From: Paralithodes platypus
Lineage: Eukaryota; Arthropoda; Malacostraca; Decapoda; Lithodidae
Direction of reading: 5' to 3'
DNA: 64,000 nt
Assembly (NCBI GenBank): GCA_032716605.1
Contig: CM064572.1
Coordinates: forward strand, 43,264,508-43,328,507
Shown here piece after piece: positions 31,111-42,434 of the stretch (the first letter of the stretch is position 1; the number at the start of each line of letters is the position of its first letter). The notes below the pieces were generated by a model that made no database searches, was not told where the DNA came from, and saw only the letters and a list, made by a program, of their open reading frames with translations. A program made the translations under genes and the position numbers.

Positions 31111-31156
31111 GACGGGAGCTGACGGGAGCAATATACGTGAATGTGTTACCCCACCA
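31111..31156 (-). repeat. Harbinger right terminal inverted repeat
   Basis: gacgggagctgacgggagca then atatacgtgaatgtgttacc and ccacca, the inverse of 25852-25897. It is followed by TTA at 31157-31159 and the right half of the host palindromic MITE (to about 31235). Confidence 0.93.
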
Positions 31157-31240
31157 TTACGCTAGTTTTTTTGCTAGTTATAGAGGTTAATGTTCAGGAG
31201 CTTTGGCCTACATATTTGGAACAGGATATAGGAGACCATT

Positions 31241-31406
31241 TTAATCAAGTGGATCCACTTTACTCTGGCTACTGTTAGACGATTTACGCAGTGTAAATAG
31301 GGGCTCCAGCAATTAATATGCTTCGAACTAGGGATATACTACCACAGATCTTCTTAAACTGCACTAAATACAATTGAAAAGACGTCGACGGTACATAAGG
31401 GATTAA
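31241..31406. mobile_element. TTAACCC-family MITE, shortened
   Basis: ttaatcaagtggatccactt..tactgttagacgattt on the left and gacgtcgacggtacataagg then gattaa on the right. The left terminus has been changed to a palindromic aagtggatccactt. Confidence 0.65.
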
Positions 31407-31426
31407 CCAATGGCCTGTTTCAGTTA

Positions 31427-33342
31427 TGTGACGCTCCTGCATAGTAGCCACGTGCGGGCAGGCGCGCGCGTCGGCTGCCCAGCCATTTAGAAACCGGCTG
31501 GCGGCAGCCGGCTGGCCGGCTTTTCCTTAGTATATATCCTACGACAATGTAACTAATGTCTGGGATATTCTTATGTTGTTTCACAGCTTGAAGCTGCCCT
31601 TATTCTTAACCAACACATCTTAGTATATTTTATTCTCGATAGTTGATTGTTTCATTATAATATATAAGATGTAAGTCTAGTGAGAGTGGGAGGAGACGAG
31701 AGAGAGAGAGAGCGAGCGAGCAGGGTGGGGGAGGTCAGTGTTGCTTTTCCTCCTCCCTCCTCCCTCCCGGAGGAGTTGGTCGCCGCGTGGTCTTTTCTCT
31801 CGGTTTTGATTGGCTGGTGGTTCCTGGCGCCTTCTGCAGGCCTGCTGCCGGGTGACGTAGCGGCCTGTGATTGGCTGACCACCGTGCCTTTGTGTGGGAT
31901 CCTGGAGGGGTCCAGAGGAGCTATTCTCCTCAGAGCTCACCTCACTGTCGTACCCTTCGGACCCCCTTGATATCTATCCCTCTCAACCCCACTTAGAAAC
32001 TTTCTCTCTTACTTTGTATACATTCTTTCCACTACTTCACCAATCTATTTAATTATCCCATCCCCTTGATAGACCTTATATCTATCATTGTATTAACGAT
32101 GAGTTCTCAGATAACTAGATAGGATTTTGAGCCTTATGCAGAGATATAATTGTTAATGAGACCTAGGAAGCTTTTTTGTTGTCTCATATTTGGTGGTTTC
32201 ATGCTTGCTAGTGTGTTCTTGTGGCAGGTGAGCAGGGGCTAGACCGGAGGGGGGGCTTTTTGCGATTCTTTAAGTAAAGTCTGCTGGTGCAAGTCCTGTG
32301 GACCTGCACGACTTTACTAGGATACCCGTGGGAGTCTGGGGGCATTTTCTTGTTTGTGTTCCTGTGTGTCTAGTGTTGTGTTGTGTGAGGGCCCTTGCCT
32401 AGTCCATTCAGCACTGCGCTAGCACGTCTTGCGTTTGTTTTAGGGTCGCCAGGAGAGAGTCAGATACTTGGGATCTGAGTCTCTCAAGAGAGCACCCTTT
32501 CAATTAGAGTAATTTGGCGCACAGACTTGGGAACGTCCCTAGGCTAGAGCAGGTGGCTCAGCCCGGGTATCCGAAGCCTATATCCTTCCAGCTAGACCTC
32601 TGCCACCTGGCAGATTAACAGCTAGCGGTTTATTATATCTGTATGCTTGTTATTGTGCCACAGTTTACCGTCTTTGTGAGCATTGTGAGTCAGGGTGTGG
32701 CTTAGAGACTCTGTCCGAGCAGGCTTGCCTGACTAAGAGTGAGAAGCACACCTGTATGTGGTTATGTTGCGAGTTGCTGCCTTTATTTAATTATACCTAT
32801 GCCATTATACACTGTATGGCCTATCACTAGTATTTATTCCTGCTTATGAGATAAGAGTTCTCTAAATCCGTAACTTACTTTCTTTGCTAAGCATCAGATC
32901 CTACAGTAGCCGCATGCAGTTTAGAAACCTGCATCTTGCCTACCTGTACGATGTTTTGAGGACTGTTTGCTTTCACCTTCTTTCACGCAGGGGTGATTAG
33001 TTGTATTAATTAACGTAACGTTAAATGTACTTTCTTCTAGTTTGTTATTAAATTGTTTCTGCAATTTAATTCCGTTATCTATCTTTTCCTTGAAGCTTTA
33101 AGTCAACTTAATTGTGTGATCTTTTATATAGCCTGCTTGACTATCAGCAGTCTATAGTGCGTGCACCCTGTAACCGAGTCATAGGATACCTTGTTGTCCA
33201 GGCAGGACTCTTGACGGTTTAGGGTGGTTTGTTGCCTGGGTTTATAGATAAGGGTGGGATCTAGCGTTTTCCGTTGTTGCTTGTTGCCGCATACCGAGTC
33301 CAATAGAAAGAGCCCAGTGTTTATATATCCCAGGACGTAACA
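31427..33342 (+). mobile_element. Possible solo LTR, ~1.9 kb
   Basis: The segment begins TGTGAC and ends GTAACA, short inverted TG..CA termini, and is flanked by GTTA on both sides (31423-31426 and 33343-33346). Inside, 31780-31890 is promoter-like, with two CCAAT boxes in reverse (gattggctg) and a TGACGTAG motif. There are no open frames of note and no internal retroviral-type genes. The 4-bp duplication is short enough to be chance. A long non-coding repeat of another kind remains possible. Confidence 0.4.
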
Positions 33343-33344
33343 GT

Positions 33345-33640
33345 TAGCAGCCTCCTAAATTGAATCATTTCTTCTTTGGCGCATATCCTATCGCCCACCA
33401 ACTTCTGTGAACATCTTCGGATCAGCTCCTAAATAGCATCACTTCATCCTTGGCACATATACAGCACTATCTGACCACCAAATTCAGTGAAAGTCGTTGA
33501 TAGCATAATACACTATCTGCCCCTCAAATTTCGTGATAATCGATTCATATCTAGTATACAGACAGACAAACAAACAAACGGAGGCTAAATCAAAACCTCC
33601 GTCCAATTTCGTTGGGGGAGGTAATGATGTACCGGTATAA
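33345..33640 (-). mobile_element. SINE/RTE-like 3' end repeat
   Basis: gcctcctaaattgaatcatt..ttggcgcatatcctatcgcc is shared, inverted, with 59870-59945 and 61280-61360. The end gacagacaaacaaacaaacg, aacctccg..ggaggtaat resembles the common 3' ends of arthropod and mollusc RTE-related repeats. Two internal partial repeats of the ctaaat..catcactt..ttggcacatat type are visible. Confidence 0.6.
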
Positions 33641-33930
33641 CTTGACACATGCACTGCCATGTAATAAAATCTAAATGACTCATGAATCCAAGTCGTTTTC
33701 TTGCTCAAATCAACAAAATAATGCTATAGACTAACCTATATTGTAAACACTACAATTACACATTACAATTGATATCCATAAAAAAACAATCAAATAAATA
33801 CAATAGGCCTATATATATTATATATAAAATATTTTATGAAAGCTTAATATCTTGCTCAAATTCAAATACTCTCCTTCTCTCCCAAAATAGTTGACATGCT
33901 ACCTACAACACATATTTCTATAAACCTGAT

Positions 33931-34257
33931 TTAAGAGGAGATAGGTCGATTTTCTGGTCCCCTTTCTCCCTCGTGTTAAGCCTCATTTGTTTTGAGATTA
34001 TAAGACGTATAGCCTAGGGTTTTTTTTCGATTTTGACACAATTCGCCCAATTTCGTTGTCAAATTTAAGACCTTTCGTGCCATTTAGGTGTCGATTTTTT
34101 CCTGGCGAGTGATAGTGAGTCTGAAAAGTTAAGAGGAACCGGCCTTTGGCCGGGAGATTTTTCTACCGAAAAATTTACAAATTTATCCAGAAGGGGGTGC
34201 TTTTATAAGCTTGATGGAGGTCTAGCGAGGACACAAAGAAATAAAGGAATAAATTAA
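33931..34257 (-). mobile_element. TTAAGGGG-family MITE
   Basis: Reverse orientation: ttaagaggagataggtcgat on the left, then tgtcgattttttcctggcga, ggcctttggccgggag and gatggaggtctagcgaggac, ending near an attaa at 34253-34257. 33641-33930 before it contains no recognised feature. Confidence 0.75.
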
Positions 34258-34719
34258 GTAATCGACCAAAAAAACCGGCCTGAAAAAAAAATATGTACAA
34301 AAAACAAAAAAACGAACCAGTCGAAACCTACTCAGAACTTCCTCAAAAATTCCCCCCCCCCGAATATTTCCATGAAGAGATTGTATTAAAGGCGAGGTAC
34401 GGACGTAGAACTTGAGGTAGGTGGGGTAGCCAGCCAAGAGGGAGAGAAACGGATTAAATCTTGGCACAAGGAATGAGACGAAATAGTTCCCCAGCTGTCA
34501 GTAATAGTGAGAGCTTTATTAATGTCTTGTGCTTGCTGTTGTATAGGAAGTGTATGTATGAGAAATGTTTATTTACTCTAGTATGCTTTAAATTATGGCT
34601 ATTTTATCAAGATATAGCAACCTCACTCTCGTACACTCTCTTAGTCATTCTCTCGCTTCCCATACGGTTCACATGGCTGAACCATCTCAAGGTGTTCCTT
34701 TTCACACTTACCAGCACAT

Positions 34720-35317
34720 CTACATCTCACGTACTTCCTCATTCGTCAGTCTATCCCTCCATGTAACTCTGCACGCACTTCTCAAGTAACTCATTTCCAC
34801 CCCTCTCACTCTTGGTTTGAGTCTCTCTACCAACGTCCATGCTTCGCTCCCGTAAGTCAATGTCGGGATTAGCACACTGTCATGCAAGGACTTCTTTACT
34901 TCCATGCTGACCACCCTATATTTTTCTACTGCTTTTAGCATTCGTACAACCCTCTTCCCCTGTTGCACCCTCTCCCGCACTTCTTCATCCATACTCCCAT
35001 CTTTACTCAACACACTGCCCAAATACTTAAATGAGCTCACATTCTCCATAGCCTGACCGTTCAACCTCACCTCACACTCTGTGGCTGCACCCCTTTCGAA
35101 GACAATAATCTTGCTCTTCCCAGCATTTACCTTCAGATTCCGTTTTCACACACTGTTCCAAACATATTTACCAGACCCTGCAACTTCCATTCACTATCGT
35201 TCATCAGAACTGTATCATCGGCAACCAGTAGTACAGGCAACTTCCACTCGTTTCCCTTCCTTATCAGCGGTACACCAACATCCACTGCTCTTCCTTGTAT
35301 CTCTTTCATGACTTCAT

Positions 35318-35365
<48 letters not shown>

Positions 35366-35390
35366 TGAACAACCATGGGGACATCACACA
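34720..35390 (-). pseudogene. LINE C-type reverse transcriptase fragment
   Basis: Minus strand. At 35133-35387, MSPWLFNVY leads into a (TA)n-encoded run, then MDEVMKEIQGRAV, LLVADDTVLM (RT motif C, ADD) and LQGLVNMFGTVCE. At 34720-35070 it continues with FKYLGSVLSKDGSMDEEV, PTLTYGSEAWTL and MSYLRSACRVTWRDRLTNEE. A frameshift lies near 35100 and a TA microsatellite at 35322-35362 interrupts the region just before ADD. Related to, but distinct from, the insertion at 38063-39114. Confidence 0.75.
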
Positions 35391-35561
35391 CCCTTGCTTG
35401 AACCCAACATTTACATCAAAGAATAAATATGGGTGGACATTTATCTAGCCATCCTTCAGTGTTGATACTAATTAAGACCATATCATTAGCTCCTCCAACA
35501 CATCCGAAAAATAAAAGGAACAAGATCGTCCATCACGACCCATCGCCTTAGACACAATAGG

Positions 35562-35775
35562 TTAACCCCATCTGTACCGGCGATGTCATTTCAGTTTTAT
35601 TATATCTATATTTAGATGATTTTGTGCAGCTTAAGATATATCTATGGTAGTAAATATGGTGAAGTGGGATAGTTCGAAGCCTGTTAATTGCTGAAGACCC
35701 TTTATAAACTGGATTAAAGCATATAATAGTAGCCAGAAGAAAGTTAAATGGATAGAACGGTACTGAAAGGGTTAA
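35562..35775. mobile_element. TTAACCCC-family MITE at the left edge of the tandem array
   Basis: ttaaccccatctgtaccggc on the left, gaacggtactgaaagggttaa on the right. The last ~32 bp of this MITE (from about 35744) recur at the start of copies 2 and 3, so the duplication breakpoint lies within its right arm. Confidence 0.85.
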
Positions 35776-35947
35776 GGGTGCAGGGTTCAGGACTGGTGAC
35801 GTATAGAGTAATTATGTCGCCGTGTTCAGCTTAACCTACAACTCCGGCCTAATGTGCCCTCCTCTCTCTCTCTCTCTCTAGGGAGCCGGGTCAGCTTGTG
35901 CAACCCACTTTGGACTATTAGGGTTTAACCTAATTTTGTTTAAAGAC

Positions 35948-36066
35948 TTAAGGGGGTAGGGTTTACATTTTGGTCAGTTTATTTATATATTAACTATTAT
36001 ATTACTTTCCTCACTAGACCTCCATCAAGCTTAAAACAAAACACCCCCTAGACCCCCCTTCAGCTC
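35948..36066 (+). mobile_element. TTAAGGGG-family MITE, 5' fragment (copy 1)
   Basis: ttaagggggtagggtttaca then cctccatcaagcttaaaaca, stopping after about 115 bp at a ctcaaactacaactccggcc sequence that also precedes it. Equivalent fragments lie at about 43894-44013 and 51121-51240. Confidence 0.8.
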
Positions 36067-36092
36067 AAACTACAACTCCGGCCTAATGTGTG

Positions 36093-36096
<4 letters not shown>

Positions 36097-36182
<86 letters not shown>

Positions 36183-36541
36183 GGGCTGAGGAGGGTGTGG
36201 AAACGCCAGGGAAACCAAAGCCCAACTCAGGTCTCTGTGCTCCTTAACCTATCCGCAGCGAGACTCCGATTCGTTAAACGTCGTGTGGAGCGAAGCTATT
36301 GCATTAATTTCTGACGAAAATCGTCATTATCCGATAAATATCATTATTACTTATTCATATGCGCCTATTTTATGTTTAATATGAAGATAGTTACATGTTA
36401 TAACAATAAAACAAGTGGAAATAGTATTTGGGGGTGACAAACACGAAATATTGCCGAGCGGTTCATTCATGGATTTGACAGAGAGCGAAAGTGCACCCTC
36501 CCTTCACGATCTCTCGAGCGAGACTGGAGGGAGTGCGGGCT

Positions 36542-36602
<61 letters not shown>
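36097..36602. repeat. (CT)n microsatellites of copy 1
   Basis: CT runs at 36097-36176 and 36543-36602. Between them is unassigned AT-rich sequence conserved in all three copies. The equivalents are 44046-44101 and 44841-44903 in copy 2, and 51276-51344 and 52083-52138 in copy 3. Confidence 0.9.
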
Positions 36603-36606
<4 letters not shown>

Positions 36607-36907
36607 CCTCCACACCCTTCCTTTTCGACCTTCAAACCGGGTATGGAGTTTTGGCGCCATAAATAAACCGATAATCACAGGAATAAGAGAAAAATATGTG
36701 ATAATTGTGGGGGGGAGGGAGGAATTTGGACACATGTGGAAGAGTGATAGAATATATGGAGAGGAATTATCTCGTATATTTAATCATTCCTTTGTTTTGA
36801 GTGACAGTGGGATGTTTGGAAAGGCTTTTTTTAGGCCATGACTCACATGAGGACGCTCGCCCTCCTAGGTTTCAGACTCATATGAGGACGTTCGCCGTTT
36901 AGGGGTT

Positions 36908-37125
36908 AACAATTATGAAGGGAAAGTTGAGGGGCAAAGGAAAAATGTGACACTTTGACTCCAAGTCTGTCAAACTCTAGGTTGGCAGTAGAGAGGTCAG
37001 TACACAGAAGAGACACCGCCACTTGAGATCTAGAAAATATATAAGCGAAAGGAACAATCAGAGTAACCTATGGGTATGGCAGAGATTGCTCAACTATCAC
37101 TCTAATAGACCAGCCCATTACCAAA
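36908..37125 (-). mobile_element. LINE/SINE composite repeat (copy 1)
   Basis: caattatgaagggaaagttg..cacttgagatctagaaaata..tatgggtatggcagag, as at 17460-17650. It is followed by gggtaccggtaccggtaccc, a short perfect palindrome at 37128-37146. Confidence 0.65.
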
Positions 37126-37527
37126 CAGGGTACCGGTACCGGTACCCAGACGTCAACTTGGGTAGTTTTGTGGTTGCGGGATTTTTGCGGGTACAGGGTA
37201 TTACAATTTGGGATATTATCGGTACCGTTATAAAAGATTATTTTGCATCACTTGATCTCGATAGATTCAAATAAGTGTAGGGTAAACCATCAAATGTGTG
37301 CAATAAGTACCGGATATGAGTAACTGATAAAGAAGTAGAAGTAGATAAATAGATGTACTATCAACGACAACAGTTTGTTCCCCCAACCAGCCACTGAGTG
37401 AATCCAAAACACCTGGGGGTCGACAAACGAAGCATCTGAAACAAGTCCCATTTACACCCAATAAATGCTTTGTTTTTCGACCCCCAGGTGATTCGGATTC
37501 ACACAGTGGTAGGTTAGGGGAAGGAAC

Positions 37528-37815
37528 TTAAGGTGAAATGGGTCGTTTTTCTAGATCTCCTTCTACGTCGTGTTTAACCGAATTAGTTTTCAGATTTTAA
37601 GATGTTTGCCCCATATGTTGTCGATTTTAAGACCTTCTGCCCCATTTCCTTGTTAATATTTGGCCGGGACGTTTTTCTACCGAAATGTACAAATGAATCT
37701 AGAAGGGGGATCTGATATTTTTTATTTATTTATTTATTTGTTTTAAACGGAGGAAACTAGAAAAAATAATTAATACATGATAAAATTGACCAACAAGTGA
37801 ACCATCCCCCCTTAA
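37528..37815 (-). mobile_element. TTAAGGGG-family MITE (copy 1)
   Basis: ttaaggtgaaatgggtcgtt on the left and aaccatccccccttaa on the right. Present at the same place in copy 2 (45833-46134) and copy 3 (53060-53359), where the left end is TTAAGGGG. The insertion therefore predates the tandem duplication. Confidence 0.85.
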
Positions 37816-38052
37816 TTAAGTCGTTGATAGTACTGTAAGTTGAACTAATTCCTGTTTTGTTTACAATGTATTCATCCATCGCTACTCATTTTGGGAGTAT
37901 GCTACCGGTATTATTTTCTATTACATTTTGCGTACCATATTTAATGAACCACCCTGTATAGTTAAAGCTACTTCTATTGATGCTAGTTCAGTTATATACC
38001 AGTACTGATACATACGACAAGCAAAATATATAGCCTATTTACCCTATGTTTA

Positions 38053-39124
38053 TATAGTTACTATCTATCTATCTATATGCTCAGGCCCAATCCCCATTTT
38101 GGGGGTAGCCGACTCAAGACAGAGCAAGAACAGGGAAAACACAAAAAAAACATAAAACAAAAAATAAACACAGATAAAAAACACAAACTCACACACATCC
38201 AGGTCACCCAGGAGAAGACCCAGAGACCAGGGTTACTAAGGTCGCTCCAGCACTCCCCCGGCACCTGACCACCCGGAGAGGTTCCGATCTCGGCAGGCAG
38301 ACATGCAGCGGAGCCAAAGCCACAAGCCCTCCCACCACACTTCCAGGCACACCCTTCATATTAATCGTCCCCCCGGGCCAGGCGCCTGATGGACTATTAT
38401 CTAGTCGAACTTGCGCCCGACCCCTTACTCCAAATGACCACGTGTTCACTCAACTATTCACAAGCATTCTCCATTCACTCCTGTCCACCACCACTTCCCC
38501 TGCCTGATCTATAGTCATTCCTCTATCATCCAAAGCCTTTCTTACACAGTCTCTCCATCTCAATGGGGGTCTTCCTGCCTTTCTATCTCCCCTTGTACCT
38601 GACTCACATATTCTCTTTGTAAGCCTTTCATCTCCCATTCATTCAACATGACCATACCAGCTCAGCACCCTTCTGTCCACTCTGGCTGACAAATGTTCCT
38701 GCTGCCCCACTCTCCTACGTATCTCTTCATTCCTCAATCTGTCTCTACGAGTAACTCCACACATACTCCTCAAGCAGCTCATCTCCATCACATCCAGCCC
38801 TCTTTTCTCCTTTTTCTTCAGAGCCCATGTCTCAGCCCCATACTTCACTGTTGGCACAACAATTCCTTGATACAGTGCACTTTTTACTTTCACTCCGAGA
38901 TTTCTCGTCTTCCACATACTTCCCATTGCTCCGAAAACCTTCCTTCCTTCACACACTCTCTGTTTTACCTCCACTTCCATACCTCCACTCCTGCTTATCG
39001 TTCCTCCTAGATATTTAAAACACTCTACTTGTTCCAATATTTCGCCATCCAGCCTCACATCTAGATTCACCCTATGCTCTCCCCTATTACACACCATTAC
39101 TTTACACACCATTTTATAGTTACT
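38053..39124 (-). mobile_element. LINE C insertion with 10-bp target duplication
   Basis: Copies 2 and 3 read straight through tatagttactacatg. Copy 1 has TATAGTTACT at 38053-38062 and again at 39115-39124, enclosing 1052 bp. The minus-strand 3' end is at 38063, with an (ATAG)n tail, and the 5' end is truncated at 39114. The 3' UTR shares its sequence with 16395-16530. Confidence 0.95.
38450..39112 (-). pseudogene. LINE C reverse transcriptase C-terminal part
   Basis: Minus strand: VRLDGEILEQVECFKYLGG, VPTVKYGAETWALKKKEK, MEMSCLRSMCGVTRRDRL, RVLSWYGHVE then one TGA stop and MGDERLTKRICES, RKAGRPPLRWRDCVRKAL to a stop at 38450. The single stop (near 38640) could be a CGA-to-TGA change. It is the thumb and C-terminal portion of an RTE/Jockey-like LINE; catalytic motifs lie upstream and are missing through 5' truncation. 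Confidence 0.85.
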
Positions 39125-39499
39125 ACATGTGTTATTTAAGATTTCTCTCTATATTCTATCAGGGCGTCAAACCGGAGCAATTTTGTTTGAAGACTTGAAT
39201 GTATATGAGAAGGAATACAAGAAATTAAGATGGAATAGCATTGTTTTGGCAATTTTATAATTTCCAAGGACATAATTTTAACTATAAACACTAAATTTTA
39301 TCTAAACATGACAACTATATAGACAAAACATATTGGACTCGGCTCTCGTTTGACACAATACATATTTATAATGTAAAACTTGCAAAATAAACAAACCAAA
39401 ACTTGGACGAACACAGTCAAAAGACAAAACAACTAATCAAAATTGCTATGTAGAAACAACGCTTAAGCAAAATATTAATTTATAAATAAAAGAACATAA

Positions 39500-39720
39500 A
39501 TAAGACTGGAGCAGCTGGGTGTGCGGGTAACTGTACGAGACGAGAACTTAATTACGGGACCGGGTAATTATCGTACGGTATTAATTATAGATGGAACGAA
39601 TGTCAATTTTCCATATTTGCGAATGCGAATGCGAATGAGAAGTTTTAGTTGCAATATTCGCGAATGCGAAATGCGAATATTTCAATCCTTATTCCATCTT
39701 GCAATAAAATAGTCAATATC
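39500..39720 (+). other. Conserved unassigned stretch of the duplicated unit
   Basis: gcgaatgcgaatgcgaatga hexamer repeats near 39620 vary in number between copies (fewer in copies 2 and 3), which explains the differing short frames. No gene is recognised in 39125-39780. Confidence 0.4.
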
Positions 39721-39779
39721 TGGTACTAAATACTAAATCAGTGAGGAAATATGATGGAATATTCTTTATTGACATGCTA

Positions 39780-40175
39780 TTACATTGGATAGGCCTATGT
39801 ATGAAATGGCAATATTGTGTATTTCGGTATTAGTATCCTAGGTTCGAGTCCTTGGAATGCCACATGTATTTTTTTATTTCATTGAGTTTTGAAGTAAAGT
39901 TGGTTGGTGAACAAATATGAATTAATTCTGGTTCAGGAGCAATTTATAGCGAGGCCTTCCCGAGGGTTAAGTGCCCCATTAATGACTCCTTCCATTTGTC
40001 TATACATTAAGCTACCATAGCACAGTTGGAATGTATGTAAGTCGGTCACCTTTCGGACTGGGCCACCTAATGGTAATTTCGCTGGGACTTTCGCTCTGAT
40101 ATTAGTAAGATCGCTGACTCTCCCCACCCTGAATCTGTTGCATATTATGTCCCATAGATGGCGTTGTTAGATTTG
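39780..40175 (+). mobile_element. Dispersed repeat with B-box-like tRNA motif (copy 1)
   Basis: ctaggttcgagtccttggaa is B-box-like. The body runs through ctggttcaggagcaatttat, ccttccatttgtctatacat and actgggccacctaatggtaa to cccatagatggcgttg. Recurs at about 47040-47430 and 54260-54650, and in rearranged form at 62935-63390. It may be a SINE; an A box is not evident. Confidence 0.55.
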
Positions 40176-40943
40176 CTGGGAAAGGAGAGGTAGGAAGGGG
40201 GTGGGGGGGTTATCGTGTAGGAAAGGTTACGTTAATTATTTCACCAAATTTATGGTTACCGTTTTATCTCATGATATTAAGTATGATGTAAACAGTATTG
40301 TTTTGTGTGAAATCTACTTTTAATATGTATTAGTTTATGTTTTATTATTGTTTGTAAACCAATTTTTGGGATTGCTAGATTCACTGTCTATTTAGTAAGA
40401 CAGCTCTTTCTCACTCATTCACTCACATTATCTATCGATCTATCTATGTTTCTATCTATCTATCTATCTACATTATAGATTAGTCTTTTCCTTAGCTGAT
40501 GTGCATTTGCTCTTCTTGGGGTTAATGTTGGTCTCCTAATTTTGGTTGAGGTCCCGGGCTGGCCCGTATAATCGTATTGTCAATTTGCACCATTTGTTTT
40601 TGGGCTCCTCATACCTCTCTGTCTCATAGGTTTGCCCGACTCGCATGAAATACTTATCACTCCAATTAACAAACTACAATGAACAAATTAACGGTATCGC
40701 ATTTTCATGAATTCCTGAGGAGCATGGAATATTCATTATTGTCTCAGTGTTTCCCTTCTATACTAATAAACGAATAGTATGGTTTCCCATATTACAATAA
40801 TAATTACTCTGGGAAATTTGTAATCAAGAATGCTTATATGGTCTTTAAAAGACACACACATACCCACACACACTTGTGTTTCGATAAACACCAATGTTTC
40901 ATTGTATGCTCTCGCATATTAGTATATGTTATGGCTATAGCCA

Positions 40944-40983
<40 letters not shown>

Positions 40984-42260
40984 GCGTAGGAATATTGGTT
41001 TGGCAGGAGTCACATGGAACGCACTTTCTACCAATTATTATCTTTCGCAACTAACTCGGCGTGTTTCAGGTTGCCAGGGAAGCTCACGAAAAAGGTATAT
41101 CCACTGATAGTTTGACAACCAGCCATGTAATGACTTATACCTATTGGCGTCTGGAAGAGAAAAACATGCGTAGGAACTATTTAAGATATACTAAATGTTT
41201 GCAACCACACTAGGCCTGAAGAGACCATAATTATATCACAACTCGGTATAAAGGGGATGGCCACAACCTCATCCACGTGGCAGCTGCATATGTGTGTGTG
41301 GTTTAAATGCCGATATAACTAAGTTAATGTTTAATATTACATGATTAAATCTATTCAAGGGTAATTATGTATTATGTGCAGTAAAAAGTATAAGTTTAAT
41401 AAAAGACTGTCACCTTATATAATTATTAATTACTATATGCGTATTCATAAACCGAGTGCACTGTGATTGATGACACATAATATCTGGGGGACCATTAGTT
41501 TGTAAAACCCTGTTGGGTAGTATTAAGGTGTCCACTATGCTGGCTGCTGGATCACTATAGTCTGTTCCAGCGACGCTGATGTTAGAATGCCTGACTTAAA
41601 TGTCAATAATTCTAGCTGATTGGCTCATGCGACCGTGTTCAATGTCTCGTCTTTTAGTATTTTTTATTTTAAAGGTTTAAATGATCGCGGTTGCACAAGT
41701 CAATCAGCTGGAACTATTGACATCTACGTGGTCACTGAAACAGTATAGTCATTAGTATATAACATACAGCACACTGGTCATGCTAATGCTACCACATAAA
41801 GTGTAACAGACAGTCAGACAGTCAGAAGCCAACCCTTCATTCCCGTTAAATAGGTAGGGAGGATTAGCAAGGGACATTAGAAAGGGAACAATTCTGACAG
41901 GGAAATTATTAATATAATAAACGCCTGCCAAAAGCATGCACCTTAACATTTGGAACAAAACTAAGCATCCATTCACCAGGCCTCAATATCATTGGCTTCA
42001 CCTCAGATGATATACATTTCCACAACAAAGTCTCTTGACAACAACGGGGATGATGACCTTCCAGGTTTGTCAATTAAAAGGTTACAAATACCTTCATATG
42101 TTCTTCCTAACTAACTTACTCCATTCATTCCTGTAACAACAATCAAATATACAATCCGTGTTAATAGCTCATGCATCGAACATGAACCTCCCGAACGTGG
42201 TTCACCCTTATTGTGTTAGCTACAATCATACATTTTATTGAGGCTAGTGCTAGATAATTT
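40176..42260. other. Unassigned AT-rich part of the duplicated unit
   Basis: Contains (TCTA)n near 40432-40470, (CT)n at 40947-40980 with CA runs just upstream, and short low-complexity frames. No family is recognised. The same stretch is at about 47436-49395 (with the gap) and 54655-56785. Confidence 0.5.
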
Positions 42261-42267
42261 CAATCGG

Positions 42268-42400
42268 CACTGGAGCCGTGGGGGTCGAGTGGCAACACGC
42301 TCACGTGTGAATCTGTTTGACCTGAGTTCGAACCCAGCCGAGGCGGACATATTTAGTGGGTGTGAAACTCAGGTGTCTGCAGCAACTGACAGCAGCACCT
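42268..42400 (+). mobile_element. tRNA-derived SINE head (copy 1)
   Basis: ggggtcgagtggcaacacgc (A-box region; copies 2 and 3 have gtggcaagcacgctc) and ctgagttcgaacccagccga (B box). Equivalent at 49407-49540 and 56795-56930. A reverse fragment lies at 20936. Confidence 0.65.
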
Positions 42401-42434
42401 TCTCTGTATCCTCCTACTTTCTCTATGCTAGTTT

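Larger units (their letters stand above)
25852..31156 (+). mobile_element. Complete PIF/Harbinger DNA transposon, 5305 bp
   Basis: 46-bp inverted termini with two mismatches (25852-25897 and 31111-31156), TTA duplications, a DDE transposase on the plus strand and a MADF/Myb-like protein gene on the minus strand, arranged convergently. This is the standard two-gene Harbinger plan. A paralogous empty site at about 23970 shows a single TTA. Only one coding defect is visible, at a 17-C run in the transposase. Non-coding: 25898-26327 (GC-rich 5' region with repeated cgtc/gacg motifs), 27689-28197 (AT-rich, shared 3' UTRs) and 30322-31110 (GC-rich promoter side). Confidence 0.93.

Noticed and set aside
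31677..31970. Overlapping 75-96 codon frames in the GC-rich segment
   Set aside because: Frames open on both strands because of high GC and GA content; the region looks promoter-like and not coding.
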